Notes under the pieces: generated by a model
Seen by the model: the letters and a program-made list of their open reading frames with translations, nothing else
Databases searched by the model: none
What the model was told of the DNA's origin: nothing
In this document: positions 8,170 to 18,595 of the stretch, piece by piece
Layout of the letters: the number at the start of each line of letters is the position of its first letter
Numbering within the stretch: position 1 is the first letter of the stretch
Program-made: the position numbers and the translations under genes
Assembly (NCBI GenBank): GCA_036513315.1
Contig: DATBZF010000132.1
Location: 1 to 64,000, forward strand
Direction: 5' to 3'
Length of the DNA: 64,000 bases
From: Roseiarcus sp036513315
GTDB lineage: Bacteria; Pseudomonadota; Alphaproteobacteria; Rhizobiales; Beijerinckiaceae

Positions 8170-9390
8170 TCAAGGATTGGCCTGAGCGGCCGGGCCGGGC
8201 GCACGAGATGCGACCGACGACAACGGCGTCAGCGCCAGCCCCCGCGCTTCAAGGCTCGCCGTCCAGCGCCCGATATGTTCTAGACTGATCGGCAGCGCCG
8301 TGGCGATTCCGATCGCGGCGCCATTGGCTCTGGCCAAAGCCTCGAGCTTGAGAAGCGCCGCCTCGATCGCCTGCGGCGACTGATCCGCGTCGATCACGAC
8401 ATCGGCGACGGCGGCGCGAAGATTGAGGCCCGGCGCTTCGTCGCGCGCCAGACTGCGCGGCGACGAGCCGTCATCGACATAGAGAAGGCCGCGCGCGGCG
8501 ATTTCACCAAGCACCGGGGCGAAGGCGCCCTGGTCGGCGGTGAATTTGGCGCCGAGAAAATTCGTCACGCCGACATAGCCGGTAAAGCGCGCCATCAGCC
8601 AATGCAGATTGTCGAGATTGTCGGCCGGCGAAGCGCCACTGAGAAGCGTATGCGGACCGGGATTGTTGGCGGGATAGTCGAAAGGCTCCATCGGCGCCTG
8701 CAGAAACGCTTCATGACCCGCCTCGCGCGCCTGGGCGACGTCGCGCTCGACCTCGGCGCCATAGGGCGCAAAGCCGAGCGAGACGGCGCCCGGCAGTTTG
8801 ACGATCGCGTCCTGCGTGCCGCTCTCGCTAAGGCCGAGGCCGCCGACCAGCAGCGCGACGCGCGGCGCTCCGGCCTTCAGCCTGCCTGATATCAGCGGCG
8901 GCCGCGCGTAAGCCTCGGACGGGCGCGTTCCATCGGCGCCAATGCGCGGCAACAGCCCATATCTGGATTTATCGACCAGTCTCTTGTCCGGCGCAGGCGT
9001 CAGATGCAGCCCGATCGTGTCGGGAACCTGGATAATCAACGAGCCCGGCGCCGCGCCGTTACCGGCGCGCACCACCTTGACGCCGCTCGACATTTCGACC
9101 TGGCTTGCCGAAGAGGCGGCCAACGGAGCCGCGGCGGGCGTAGCGGCCGCGGCGGGCGCGACGGCCGCTGGCGGAGCTGGCGGAGCGGCGGGATGGGTAT
9201 CGAGAACGGCAATTGCATAGGGCTCGCCGCCGAGGCGATCGTCGGTCTCCACAAGGAAAATGCCGAGGCCGACGATGAGCGCAGCGCCGGCGATGAGAAC
9301 GAGGCGCCCATAGGGAGCCGGTCGCCGCGATTTGGGCGCCGGCAGACCCAATGGCCTGTGCAATTCCTCGCGCTCGTTGAAGTCCGCCAT
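8170..9390 (-). CDS. Divergent polysaccharide deacetylase family protein (DUF610/YibQ)
   Basis: A 406-residue protein with a short cytoplasmic N-terminus, one membrane helix (L-I-A-G-A-A-L-I-V-G-L), an Ala/Pro-rich linker and a C-terminal domain of about 230 residues. That domain shows the family pattern V-A-L-L-V-G-G-L-G-L-S-E, P-F-D-Y-P-A-N-N-P-G-P, and L-L-Y-V-D-D-G-S-S. It belongs to the carbohydrate esterase 4-like group often found near the rppH gene in alphaproteobacteria. It probably works in the periplasm on cell-wall or surface polysaccharide; the substrate is not known. Confidence 0.85.
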   Translation of the reverse strand: MADFNEREELHRPLGLPAPKSRRPAPYGRLVLIAGAALIVGLGIFLVETDDRLGGEPYAIAVLDTHPAAPPAPPAAVAPAAAATPAAAPLAASSASQVEMSSGVKVVRAGNGAAPGSLIIQVPDTIGLHLTPAPDKRLVDKSRYGLLPRIGADGTRPSEAYARPPLISGRLKAGAPRVALLVGGLGLSESGTQDAIVKLPGAVSLGFAPYGAEVERDVAQAREAGHEAFLQAPMEPFDYPANNPGPHTLLSGASPADNLDNLHWLMARFTGYVGVTNFLGAKFTADQGAFAPVLGEIAARGLLYVDDGSSPRSLARDEAPGLNLRAAVADVVIDADQSPQAIEAALLKLEALARANGAAIGIATALPISLEHIGRWTASLEARGLALTPLSSVASRAPGPAAQANP

Positions 9391-9542
9391 CGATCCTGCT
9401 CAGCTCCAGGCGCCCCGACGCCCGGCCCGACGAATCAACCCGTCGCGCCGCATCATTGTCGGCCTCTCCGGGCGATGGGTCGAGCGGAAATTATGATGCA
9501 AAGAAATGATGCGTCAGAAGGAGCTTCCGCCGCTAAAAATCG

Positions 9543-9571
9543 TGCAATTTTCGCGCTTTGCAGGCTATAAT
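9543..9571 (+). promoter_or_regulatory. Candidate gyrB promoter
   Basis: A perfect TATAAT lies at 9566-9571. The hexamer 17 bases upstream (TGCAAT, 9543-9548) is a weak -35. Because it lies downstream of the ATG at 9506, it supports translation of gyrB from TTG 9641. Confidence 0.45.
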
Positions 9572-9640
9572 GGGGGCACAGTCGAATCGAGGCGCGCGCC
9601 CCGCCGCTTCGCCCTCCGCCCAGCCCAAAAAGGCCCTGCT

Positions 9641-12112
<2,472 letters not shown>

Positions 12113-12152
12113 GCGAAGCGGCAGACCTTCCGCGAGATCCGCCGCCTATGTC

Positions 12153-12175
12153 ATGGACGGGCTTGTCCCGTCCAT
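12153..12175. repeat. Perfect 9-bp inverted repeat after gyrB
   Basis: ATGGACGGG and CCCGTCCAT are separated by CTTGT. The sequence is typical of short intergenic palindromes in rhizobial genomes. There is no T-run, so it is not a standard terminator, though a hairpin here could stabilise the gyrB transcript end. Confidence 0.5.
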
Positions 12176-12207
12176 CCATGCCGTGCGGACTCTGACGACT
12201 CTGCTCG

Positions 12208-12379
12208 AACGGTCGAGCGTGATCCATCGTATCGCATGGCGGAGCGTTTTTCACCGCCGAAAGCTTGTCAATGATGGCCCTACGGGCCACCGCCGAAGGC
12301 GGCGCGCCTTCGGCGCGTCATTGACAAGCTTTCGGCGGTGAAAAAAAATGCCTCCATGCGAACAATGGCTCAATAACGA
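12208..12379 (+). repeat. Cruciform intergenic repeat, copy A (complete)
   Basis: The core is a perfect 28-bp inverted repeat (12247-12274 and 12318-12345). The 43 bases between the arms divide exactly into three hairpins: 12275-12289 (TGGCCC stem), 12290-12302 (CCGCC stem) and 12303-12317 (CGCGCC stem), with no unpaired base left over. The flanks (about 12208-12246 and 12346-12379) are shared with the copy at 53830-54003, and the left flank also with the copy at 56987. The element is about 170 bp, has no coding capacity and looks like a non-autonomous mobile or structured repeat. Confidence 0.85.
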
Positions 12380-12445
12380 ACAGGGGGCAGTGTTGCTGCG
12401 CGGTTGCGTAAACCCGCGCTGCGCTCTGGCAGGCGCGGCCGCGAT

Positions 12446-12691
12446 ATGGCATCTACAATCAACTCCAAAGGTCAGGTGACGATACCTAAGGCCATGCGGG
12501 CACGTCTCGATGTGAAGCCAGGCAGCCGCGTAAAGTTCTTTGCGCATCCAGATGGCGACGTCGTTTTGCTACCGACGCTCCCTGCATCCGCATTGCGCGG
12601 AATCGTCGCGCCGCGAGACCGCCCTCTCACGATCGAGGAAATGGCCGGGGCAACCACCTCCGGCGCTATCGATGGCGCCGGCCTCGGATAG
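12446..12691 (+). CDS. AbrB/MazE/SpoVT-type antitoxin, apparently solitary
   Basis: The 81-residue protein starts M-A-S-T-I-N-S-K-G-Q-V-T-I-P-K, the hallmark of the SpoVT-AbrB swapped-hairpin DNA-binding fold, followed by V-K-P-G-S-R-V-K-F and G-D-V-V-L-L-P. The C-terminal 35 residues would normally bind a PIN-type toxin. No toxin gene follows; the next gene is an unrelated epimerase 100 bases away. ATG 12446 is used because the family starts there. It lies just after cruciform repeat copy A. Confidence 0.8.
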   Translation: MASTINSKGQVTIPKAMRARLDVKPGSRVKFFAHPDGDVVLLPTLPASALRGIVAPRDRPLTIEEMAGATTSGAIDGAGLG

Positions 12692-12790
12692 GCCATAAGG
12701 CGTGGATGGTCGTGACAAGCACGGCCATGACGAGGCGGCTGTGTCATTTCATCGAAGTCATCTGAATCCTGAGAAGCTAAAAGACACCCC

Positions 12791-13729
12791 ATGCGCATTC
12801 TCCTCACCGGCTCCGCCGGCTGGCTCGGCCAGACTTTGGCGCCAAGGCTCCAACGCGACGGCCACCAAGTCATCGGCCTCGACCCTGTTCCCTCGCCGTT
12901 GACCCAAATCGTCGGCTCGATCGAAAATCGCGATCTCGTGCGCCGGACGATGCGCGAGTTCGAAATAGAGGCCGTCATTCATTCGGGCGCGTTGCACAAG
13001 CCGCATGTCGAGACGCATGAGCGCGCCGCCTTCGTCACGGTCAATGTGCAGGGCACGCTCAACCTGTTGGAGGAAGCGGTCGCGCCAGGATCGAAGGTGA
13101 CGCGCTTCGTCATGACCTCCACGACCTCGCTGATGATTTCGAGGAAAATCCGCGCCGGCCGCGAGGGCGGCGCGGGGCAGGCGATCTGGATCGACGAGGA
13201 CATGGCGCCGCTGCTGCCGCGCAACATCTACGGCGTCACCAAACTATCGGCCGAACATCTCTGCCGCCTCTTCCACGAAACGCACGGCCTGCCGATCCTC
13301 GTCCTGCGCACCGCACGCTTCTTTCCCGAAGAAGACGATATGGCGCATGCGATACGCCAGTCGGCGGACAATACGAAAGCCAATGAACTGCTGTTTCGCC
13401 GCGCCACCGTCGAGGACATGGCGGAAGCCCATGTCGTCGCGCTCGCCAGGGCGCCGGCGCTCGGCTTCGACACGTTCATCATTTCAGCCCCGACGCCATT
13501 CTCGCGCGACGATTGCGAAGAGCTGATCGCCGACGCGCCCGCTGTCGTCCTCCGGCTGTTTCCGCATTATCGCCAGATCTATGCGCGCCTCGGCTGGACG
13601 ATGTTCGGCTCGATCGACCGCATCTATGACTCCAGCAAAGCCGGCCGGCTTCTGGGCTTTGCCTGCCGGACGGGGTTTGCGGAAAAACTGCGGGAGCTTG
13701 AACGTTCAAGCAGCGGTCTCGCGCGTTAG
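12791..13729 (+). CDS. NAD(P)-dependent epimerase/dehydratase (extended SDR)
   Basis: This 312-residue protein is an extended short-chain dehydrogenase related to UDP-sugar epimerases. The dinucleotide loop is L-L-T-G-S-A-G-W-L-G-Q near the N-terminus. The catalytic Y-G-V-T-K is present near residue 140, followed by S-A-E-H-L-C-R-L-F. The middle H-S-G-A-L-H-K-P-H-V-E-T-H matches proteins annotated as NAD-dependent epimerases of unknown substrate. It stands alone on its strand. The substrate is unknown. Confidence 0.8.
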   Translation: MRILLTGSAGWLGQTLAPRLQRDGHQVIGLDPVPSPLTQIVGSIENRDLVRRTMREFEIEAVIHSGALHKPHVETHERAAFVTVNVQGTLNLLEEAVAPGSKVTRFVMTSTTSLMISRKIRAGREGGAGQAIWIDEDMAPLLPRNIYGVTKLSAEHLCRLFHETHGLPILVLRTARFFPEEDDMAHAIRQSADNTKANELLFRRATVEDMAEAHVVALARAPALGFDTFIISAPTPFSRDDCEELIADAPAVVLRLFPHYRQIYARLGWTMFGSIDRIYDSSKAGRLLGFACRTGFAEKLRELERSSSGLAR

Positions 13730-13838
13730 CCCCAACGCCTTCGCGGCGGTTCGTCGCATCCGTTTGGAATCCGAAGTGGCTCGACTTCCGCCGCGGCGCT
13801 TCGATTGGCGCGCTCAGAAAACAAATTGTTGCGCAAAT

Positions 13839-13853
13839 GTTCTTGTTATGTTC
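13839..13853 (+). promoter_or_regulatory. Candidate alphaproteobacterial LexA (SOS) box
   Basis: The sequence GTTC-N7-GTTC, the direct-repeat operator used by alphaproteobacterial LexA, occurs 43 bases upstream of the ATG at 13896 in a short intergenic region. It overlaps TATGTT at 13847-13852, which could be a weak -10 with TTGTTG (13826-13831) as -35. Eight fixed bases could occur by chance once or twice in a window this size, so position is the main support. Confidence 0.5.
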
Positions 13854-13895
13854 TCTTTGATGTAGGCGTAACAATGATCAAGGCGAGGCCCATCC

Positions 13896-14915
13896 ATGTT
13901 GGATTTGCCGGGAATCCGCACATTTCGACTTCAACCAAACCGAGTTTCATGCGACGGCGACGGACTTTTCGTCGGCTCCGTGGCGCTGCTACAGGCCGGC
14001 GCCACGTCTCCCGGCGCCGCTTCGTGGACGGTGCGCCCCGAAGGGGAGCTCAACGAAGAATTATCGGCTTGCTACGGGTTGCCGATCGACGTTGCGTCGA
14101 AGAGCGGGGGATTGGCGAGCGTTGCGCGGGCTCTCGACCAGGGCAATCTGGCGCTGGCGACGGTTGCTGCGTTGCTGTTGAAATTTCCCGATCCGCCCAT
14201 CGCGGAGAAGGCGCTGTTTTCGTCCCATGATCGCTTGCGACTCGCTGCCGATCTCATTTGGAGCGGCCTTCTCAAAGGCGATTGGGATCCTCATAAGCAT
14301 CCGCGGACGGGTGCATCTCCTAACCGCGGTTGGTTTGCTATCGTTGAGGAAAAGACGAAGGCCCCGAAAATCGGATCGCCCGCCTCGCGCGAAATCGAAG
14401 CGGCGAGGAAGCTCATCGCCAAAGCAAAGGAAAAAGCAGAGGAAGAGGAAGGGCTCGCGCGTCTCGGGAGGGCTGGCAAGATAGTGGCGCTTTTGCTTGA
14501 GACTCTCGAAGAGATCGTCCCGACGCCAGCTAATCCGGGCGAAGATCAGGCGCTTGAGAGACAACGAATATTCGGGCTGGCCCGATCGTTTTTCGACTCC
14601 CCCAAGACCCTGGAAGAACTTCAAGCGCCATCCGACGACAATTTCGGCTATGATAACCACCACATGGTGAATCAGAACGACGCCAATGTCGCAAAAAAGG
14701 AATTGGTGAAATTCGGGCAGGCGGCGATCGATGCTGACAGCAATTTGGTCAGTATTCCCAGACTGAAGCACTGGCTGGTCACCGCATGGTATAACTCGAA
14801 ATACCCCGGCGACCCCGAGGGGCGTCTTCGCAGAGACGTCATCTCGGAGAAAAGCTTCGACGAACAGCGGGAGATCGGGCTCGAGCAATTGCGCGCCGTG
14901 GGGGTTCTGAAATGA
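13896..14915 (+). CDS. Putative modular toxin/effector with C-terminal HH nuclease-like domain
   Basis: A 339-residue protein in three parts. Residues about 25-145 carry a module I recall from variable rhizobial proteins: G-L-P-I-D-V-A-S-K-S-G-G-L-A-S-V-A-R-A, L-L-K-F-P-D-P-P, and D-W-D-P-H-K-H-P-R-T-G near residue 129. A Lys/Glu/Ala-rich coiled linker spans about 155-195. Residues about 250-339 contain N-H-H-M-V-N-Q (His 255 and 256), N-V-A-K-K-E-L, A-D-S-N-L-V-S-I-P and L-K-H-W-L, the order seen in His-metal nuclease toxin tips. The next gene overlaps it by 4 bases and encodes a repeat protein of the immunity kind. There is no signal peptide. Function is inferred, not shown. Confidence 0.5.
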   Translation: MLDLPGIRTFRLQPNRVSCDGDGLFVGSVALLQAGATSPGAASWTVRPEGELNEELSACYGLPIDVASKSGGLASVARALDQGNLALATVAALLLKFPDPPIAEKALFSSHDRLRLAADLIWSGLLKGDWDPHKHPRTGASPNRGWFAIVEEKTKAPKIGSPASREIEAARKLIAKAKEKAEEEEGLARLGRAGKIVALLLETLEEIVPTPANPGEDQALERQRIFGLARSFFDSPKTLEELQAPSDDNFGYDNHHMVNQNDANVAKKELVKFGQAAIDADSNLVSIPRLKHWLVTAWYNSKYPGDPEGRLRRDVISEKSFDEQREIGLEQLRAVGVLK

Positions 14916-15655
14916 CCGCAAACCCCTATTCGCTGGCGAGTACAGACGCCTTGATCGATAGCTTCGTGCGCACCGCCAGGGCCGCGCGCAGTTTGTACAC
15001 ACTCGAGGCTATTCCCAAAAAGACAGTCGAGCGGGATGCGCTGATTCAGGAAATGCTCATGGTGAGCGCCGAACTGAAGCGGCGCGCGCCGATCCAGGAG
15101 CTGCGTCCGTTATTCGACCATGAAAGTAATGACGTGCGCGGCCATGCGGCTTGGCAATTCATGGACATCGATGAGGAATGGGCGTTCGCAACCATGGATG
15201 CGCTTAATGCCGGTCTTTCGACCGCGGAAATGATGGCGCTTCGCGCGCGGGCCCGTAAAGGTCCGCCGCGCCGTCCTCTATTGAAGGACATGTCGGTCGA
15301 CGAGCTCGCCGCCCGCTACGAAGACGCAGGAATACGCAATTATGCGACGCAATTCATGGGCCGGGGCGCCGCGTTCTGGAATGTCAAGCTTTCCAACAAG
15401 ATCGTCGATGAAATGGGCGGAATTATCAACGAGTTGAAATCGCGCAACGCGTTGACGGCGCTGCTGCCTTTGCTCGATCACGCGAATATGACCGTGCGCG
15501 GGAGGGCGGCGGAGACGTGTCTGTCGATAGCGCCGGAGCGCGCGGTTCCGATCCTGGAAGCGATTAATGAGAACGGCGGCTGGTTTGACAAAGGCAACGC
15601 CTCTTGGGCGCTTTATCGCTGGCGTGACGAAAACAAGCTGCCGGGAAAGTTTTAA
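14912..15655 (+). CDS. Tandem DUF2019/HEAT-like protein, putative immunity protein
   Basis: The 247-residue all-helical protein has two copies of a DUF2019-like unit. The first (about residues 8-90) ends with L-R-P-L-F-D-H-E-S-N-D-V-R-G-H-A-A. The second (about 130-240) ends with L-L-P-L-L-D-H-A-N-M-T-V-R-G-R-A-A. Such units resemble HEAT repeats and serve as protein-binding surfaces. The start ATG overlaps the stop of the preceding toxin-like gene by 4 bases, so the two proteins are made in fixed ratio, as expected for toxin and immunity. Soluble, no signal peptide. DUF2019 has no firm function that I know of. Confidence 0.6.
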   Translation: MTANPYSLASTDALIDSFVRTARAARSLYTLEAIPKKTVERDALIQEMLMVSAELKRRAPIQELRPLFDHESNDVRGHAAWQFMDIDEEWAFATMDALNAGLSTAEMMALRARARKGPPRRPLLKDMSVDELAARYEDAGIRNYATQFMGRGAAFWNVKLSNKIVDEMGGIINELKSRNALTALLPLLDHANMTVRGRAAETCLSIAPERAVPILEAINENGGWFDKGNASWALYRWRDENKLPGKF

Positions 15656-15989
15656 GACGCGCCCCGCCCAACGCCCGGGCCGCGGCGAGACGCGAGAATT
15701 CTGAGGGGCTTCTTCGCATTCCAGTGACTGGCGAACTGGAATGCGGTCACCCAACCGGCCGCCAGAGAAGCTTGGCACGGAAGTTACGCAAAGCTGGAAG
15801 AGCTTGAAAAGGCGCCGGCGCGCCTGAATCCGCCGACGACGCCCATCAAAAAGTCGCGAGGGGGCGCCATTAAGCGCCCCGGGACGCAAAAATCGCATAA
15901 TCCTTGCTGCGCCCTCGCGTTTTTGCGAAAAGACTTCTTTCGCCCGGCGTTTTTCGTCCGGAGCTCCAAACCTCTTAAGGTCCAAACCC
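15656..15989. other. Intergenic region before ilvD with one hairpin
   Basis: This 334-base gap contains a perfect 7-bp hairpin (15861-15867 with 15874-15880, loop CATTAA) without a following T-run. I see no leader peptide rich in branched-chain residues and no recognisable riboswitch. The ilvD promoter should lie here but I could not place it. Confidence 0.4.
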
Positions 15990-17843
15990 ATGCCTCCCTA
16001 TCGCTCGCGCACCTCCACTCACGGCCGCAATATGGCGGGCGCGCGCGGCCTCTGGCGGGCGACCGGCATGAAGGACGGCGATTTCGGCAAGCCGATCATC
16101 GCCATCGCCAATAGTTTCACGCAATTCGTGCCGGGCCATGTCCATCTGAAGGACCTCGGCCAGCTCGTCGCGCGCGAGGTCGAGAAGGCGGGCGGCGTCG
16201 CCAAGGAATTCAACACGATCGCCGTCGACGACGGCATCGCGATGGGCCATGACGGCATGCTCTACTCGCTGCCGAGCCGCGAAATCATCGCCGACAGCGT
16301 CGAATATATGGCCAACGCGCATTGCGCCGACGCGCTGGTCTGCATCTCCAATTGCGACAAGATCACGCCCGGCATGCTGATGGCGGCTTTGCGCCTCAAC
16401 ATCCCCGCCGTCTTCGTCTCCGGCGGCCCGATGGAGGCCGGCAAGATCACTGTCGGCGGCAAGGTCAAGAAGGTCGACCTGATCGACGCCATGGTGGCGG
16501 CGGCCGACAGCGCCGTTTCCGACGAAGACGTCGCGGTGATCGAACGCTCGGCTTGTCCGACCTGCGGCTCCTGCTCGGGCATGTTCACCGCCAATTCGAT
16601 GAATTGCCTGACCGAGGCGCTTGGCCTGTCGCTGCCCGGCAATGGCACGATCGTGGCGACCCATGCCGACCGCAAGCGCCTGTTCGTCGAGGCCGGCCAT
16701 CTCATCGTCGATCTGGCGCGCCGTTATTACGAGCAGGACGACGAGAGCGTGCTGCCGCGCAAAATCGCCAATTTCGGCGCCTTCGAAAATGCGATGACGC
16801 TCGATATATCGATGGGCGGCTCGACCAATACCGTGCTGCACCTGCTCGCCGCCGCTTACGAGGGCGAGATCGATTTCACCATGAGCGACATCGATCGCCT
16901 GTCGCGGCGCGTGCCGGTTTTGTGCAAGGTCGCCCCCTCCGTGCCTGACGTCCACATTGAGGACGTCCATCGGGCCGGCGGCATCATGGCCATCCTCGGC
17001 GAGCTCGACCGCGCCGGCCTGCTCAATCGCGACACGCCGATGGTCCATGCCGAGACTTTGAGCGCCGCGCTGGAGCGCAACGACATCAAGCGCAAGGCGG
17101 GCGCTTCGGTGCGCGAATTCTTCCTCGCCGCGCCGGGCGGCGTGCCGACCCAGGTCGCCTTCAGCCAGGCTTCGCGTTACGAAGAACTCGACGAGGATCG
17201 CGCCGGCGGCGTCATCCGGGACGCCGAACATGCGTTCTCGAAGGACGGCGGCCTTGCGGTGCTCTACGGCAATCTCGCCGAGGACGGCTGCATCGTGAAG
17301 ACCGCCGGCGTCGATTCCTCGATCCTGAAATTTACCGGGCCGGTGAAATTGTTCGAGAGCCAGGACGATGCGGTGACCGGCATTCTGGTCGGCAAGGTGG
17401 TCGCCGGCGATGTTGTCGTCATCCGCTACGAAGGTCCGCGCGGCGGCCCCGGCATGCAGGAAATGCTCTATCCGACCAGCTATCTGAAATCGAAGGGTCT
17501 CGGCAAAGCCTGCGCGCTGATCACCGACGGCCGGTTCTCGGGCGGGACCTCGGGCCTGTCGATCGGCCATGTCTCGCCGGAAGCGGCCGAGGGCGGCGCG
17601 ATCGGCCTCGTCGAAACCGGCGACCGCATCGAGATCGACATCCCCGCCCGCACCATCAAGCTATTGGTCTCCGACGAGGAGCTCGCCCATCGCCGCGCGG
17701 CGATGCAGCACAAGGGCAAGGACGCCTGGCGCCCCGCCAGGCCGCGCAAGCGCCAGATCACGACAGCGCTGAAAGCCTATGCGGCGCTGACGACCAGCGC
17801 CGCGCGCGGCGCGGTGCGGGAGATTCCGGCGGGGTTGCGGTAA
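15990..17843 (+). CDS. ilvD: Dihydroxy-acid dehydratase
   Basis: IlvD dehydrates 2,3-dihydroxy acids to 2-keto acids in valine, leucine and isoleucine synthesis, using an iron-sulfur cluster. The signatures are S-N-C-D-K-I-T-P-G-M, A-C-P-T-C-G-S-C-S-G-M-F-T-A-N-S-M-N-C and the C-terminal T-D-G-R-F-S-G-G-T-S-G. The three cluster cysteines are visible in the first two motifs. The length of 617 aa is normal for the long IlvD type. It is monocistronic here. Confidence 0.97.
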   Translation: MPPYRSRTSTHGRNMAGARGLWRATGMKDGDFGKPIIAIANSFTQFVPGHVHLKDLGQLVAREVEKAGGVAKEFNTIAVDDGIAMGHDGMLYSLPSREIIADSVEYMANAHCADALVCISNCDKITPGMLMAALRLNIPAVFVSGGPMEAGKITVGGKVKKVDLIDAMVAAADSAVSDEDVAVIERSACPTCGSCSGMFTANSMNCLTEALGLSLPGNGTIVATHADRKRLFVEAGHLIVDLARRYYEQDDESVLPRKIANFGAFENAMTLDISMGGSTNTVLHLLAAAYEGEIDFTMSDIDRLSRRVPVLCKVAPSVPDVHIEDVHRAGGIMAILGELDRAGLLNRDTPMVHAETLSAALERNDIKRKAGASVREFFLAAPGGVPTQVAFSQASRYEELDEDRAGGVIRDAEHAFSKDGGLAVLYGNLAEDGCIVKTAGVDSSILKFTGPVKLFESQDDAVTGILVGKVVAGDVVVIRYEGPRGGPGMQEMLYPTSYLKSKGLGKACALITDGRFSGGTSGLSIGHVSPEAAEGGAIGLVETGDRIEIDIPARTIKLLVSDEELAHRRAAMQHKGKDAWRPARPRKRQITTALKAYAALTTSAARGAVREIPAGLR

Positions 17844-17861
17844 GGCGGACGCCTCGCGAGT

Positions 17862-17975
17862 TCAGATCACGCTCAAGCCGAGCGCGACGAAAGAATCGAA
17901 ATCGCGGTCGTCGTGCAGGAGCGCGTGATTTCGTTCCAGGCAGAATGTCGCGATGATGACGTCGGCGGCGATCAT
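17862..17975 (-). pseudogene. Collapsed vapC toxin: only the C-terminal 35 codons remain
   Basis: The frame begins M-I and then continues directly with A-A-D-V-I-I-A-T-F-C, H-A-L-L-H-D-D-R-D-F-D and G-L-S-V-I, which is the C-terminal quarter of a VapC PIN-domain RNase. Roughly 90 codons that should lie between are missing, while the reading frame, the ATGA overlap with vapB and the stop codon are kept. The remaining 37-aa product retains the DRDFD acidic motif but lacks the first catalytic Asp. It cannot be an active toxin; whether it is still translated is unknown. Confidence 0.7.
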
Positions 17976-18184
17976 AAGCGCGGGTCGTCCGGGCGGCTTT
18001 TTCGGATCGCGTCGAGATCGCCTTCCCAGCCGAGCTTCGCCATATCCTGGATAGCTTGCCTGCGGCGATGTTGCCGCGCGAGCAGCCGGAGCGCCTCATC
18101 GACGGTCGCTTTTTTGGTGGCGAGGCCGGTTGCGGCCATGGCTTCGGCGAGAAGGTCGTCATCGATGTCGATAGTGGTGCGCAT
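17972..18184 (-). CDS. vapB: VapB-type antitoxin
   Basis: A 70-residue protein starting M-R-T-T-I-D-I-D-D-D-L-L, the ribbon-helix-helix form of VapB (DUF2191-like), followed by the A-T-K-K-A-T-V-D-E-A-L-R-L-L helix pair. The C-terminus W-E-G-D-L-D-A-I-R-K-S is the toxin-binding tail. It overlaps the collapsed vapC by ATGA. It now has no complete toxin to neutralise at this locus. Confidence 0.8.
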   Translation of the reverse strand: MRTTIDIDDDLLAEAMAATGLATKKATVDEALRLLARQHRRRQAIQDMAKLGWEGDLDAIRKSRPDDPRL

Positions 18185-18245
18185 GGTTGAGCGGATGTTG
18201 TAATTTCGGTAGGCAGAGCCGATGACGAACAGTCCGTCGTCCACG

Positions 18246-18554
18246 TCAACTAATATGTAGTTGAATCCCGGCATGTTTTTGCAGATGGCCGAGAACCTTG
18301 AACAGGTTGCCCGCATTCGGATTTCCTTTCGGCCCGAACATGCGGATCAGGCTTTTCGAAGGTGTGCCGACGCCTTCGCTGAGCGCGGCAAATCCTATCG
18401 TCGCCTTGATGTAATCGCGCAACACCGCCTTGCCGGTTTCCATATCGCCGCTCAGCATCGTTTCCACGCTCTCGCGGAGCAGCGCTTCGCGAAATCCTGG
18501 ATCGCGGGCAAGACGCGTCTCGACCATGGTCTTGAAGCTCCGTGTCACCGCCAT
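18246..18554 (-). CDS. HigA-like HTH antitoxin, solitary
   Basis: A 102-residue DNA-binding protein of the HigA/addiction-antidote kind. The helix-turn-helix is visible as L-R-D-Y-I-K-A-T-I-G-F then L-S-E-G-V-G-T-P-S-K-S-L-I-R-M-F-G, and the end N-L-F-K-V-L-G-H-L-Q is typical. I chose ATG 18554 because a GGAGG lies 8 bases upstream. The RelE-like toxin that usually precedes such genes is absent; upstream is the nitronate monooxygenase gene, 42 bases away on the same strand. Confidence 0.7.
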   Translation of the reverse strand: MAVTRSFKTMVETRLARDPGFREALLRESVETMLSGDMETGKAVLRDYIKATIGFAALSEGVGTPSKSLIRMFGPKGNPNAGNLFKVLGHLQKHAGIQLHIS

Positions 18555-18595
18555 TTTACGGCCTCCGTCGTTTGTATTCGACCCAATAAAGCTTC

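Noticed and set aside
12153..12341. Small frames over the repeat copies at 12153-12547, 53599-53994 and 56906-57133 with similar Arg-rich products
   Set aside because: Their likeness comes from the shared non-coding cruciform and dispersed repeats, not from protein homology.
15861..15880. Hairpin before ilvD as an attenuator or terminator
   Set aside because: No U-tract follows and no leader peptide with branched-chain codons is visible.
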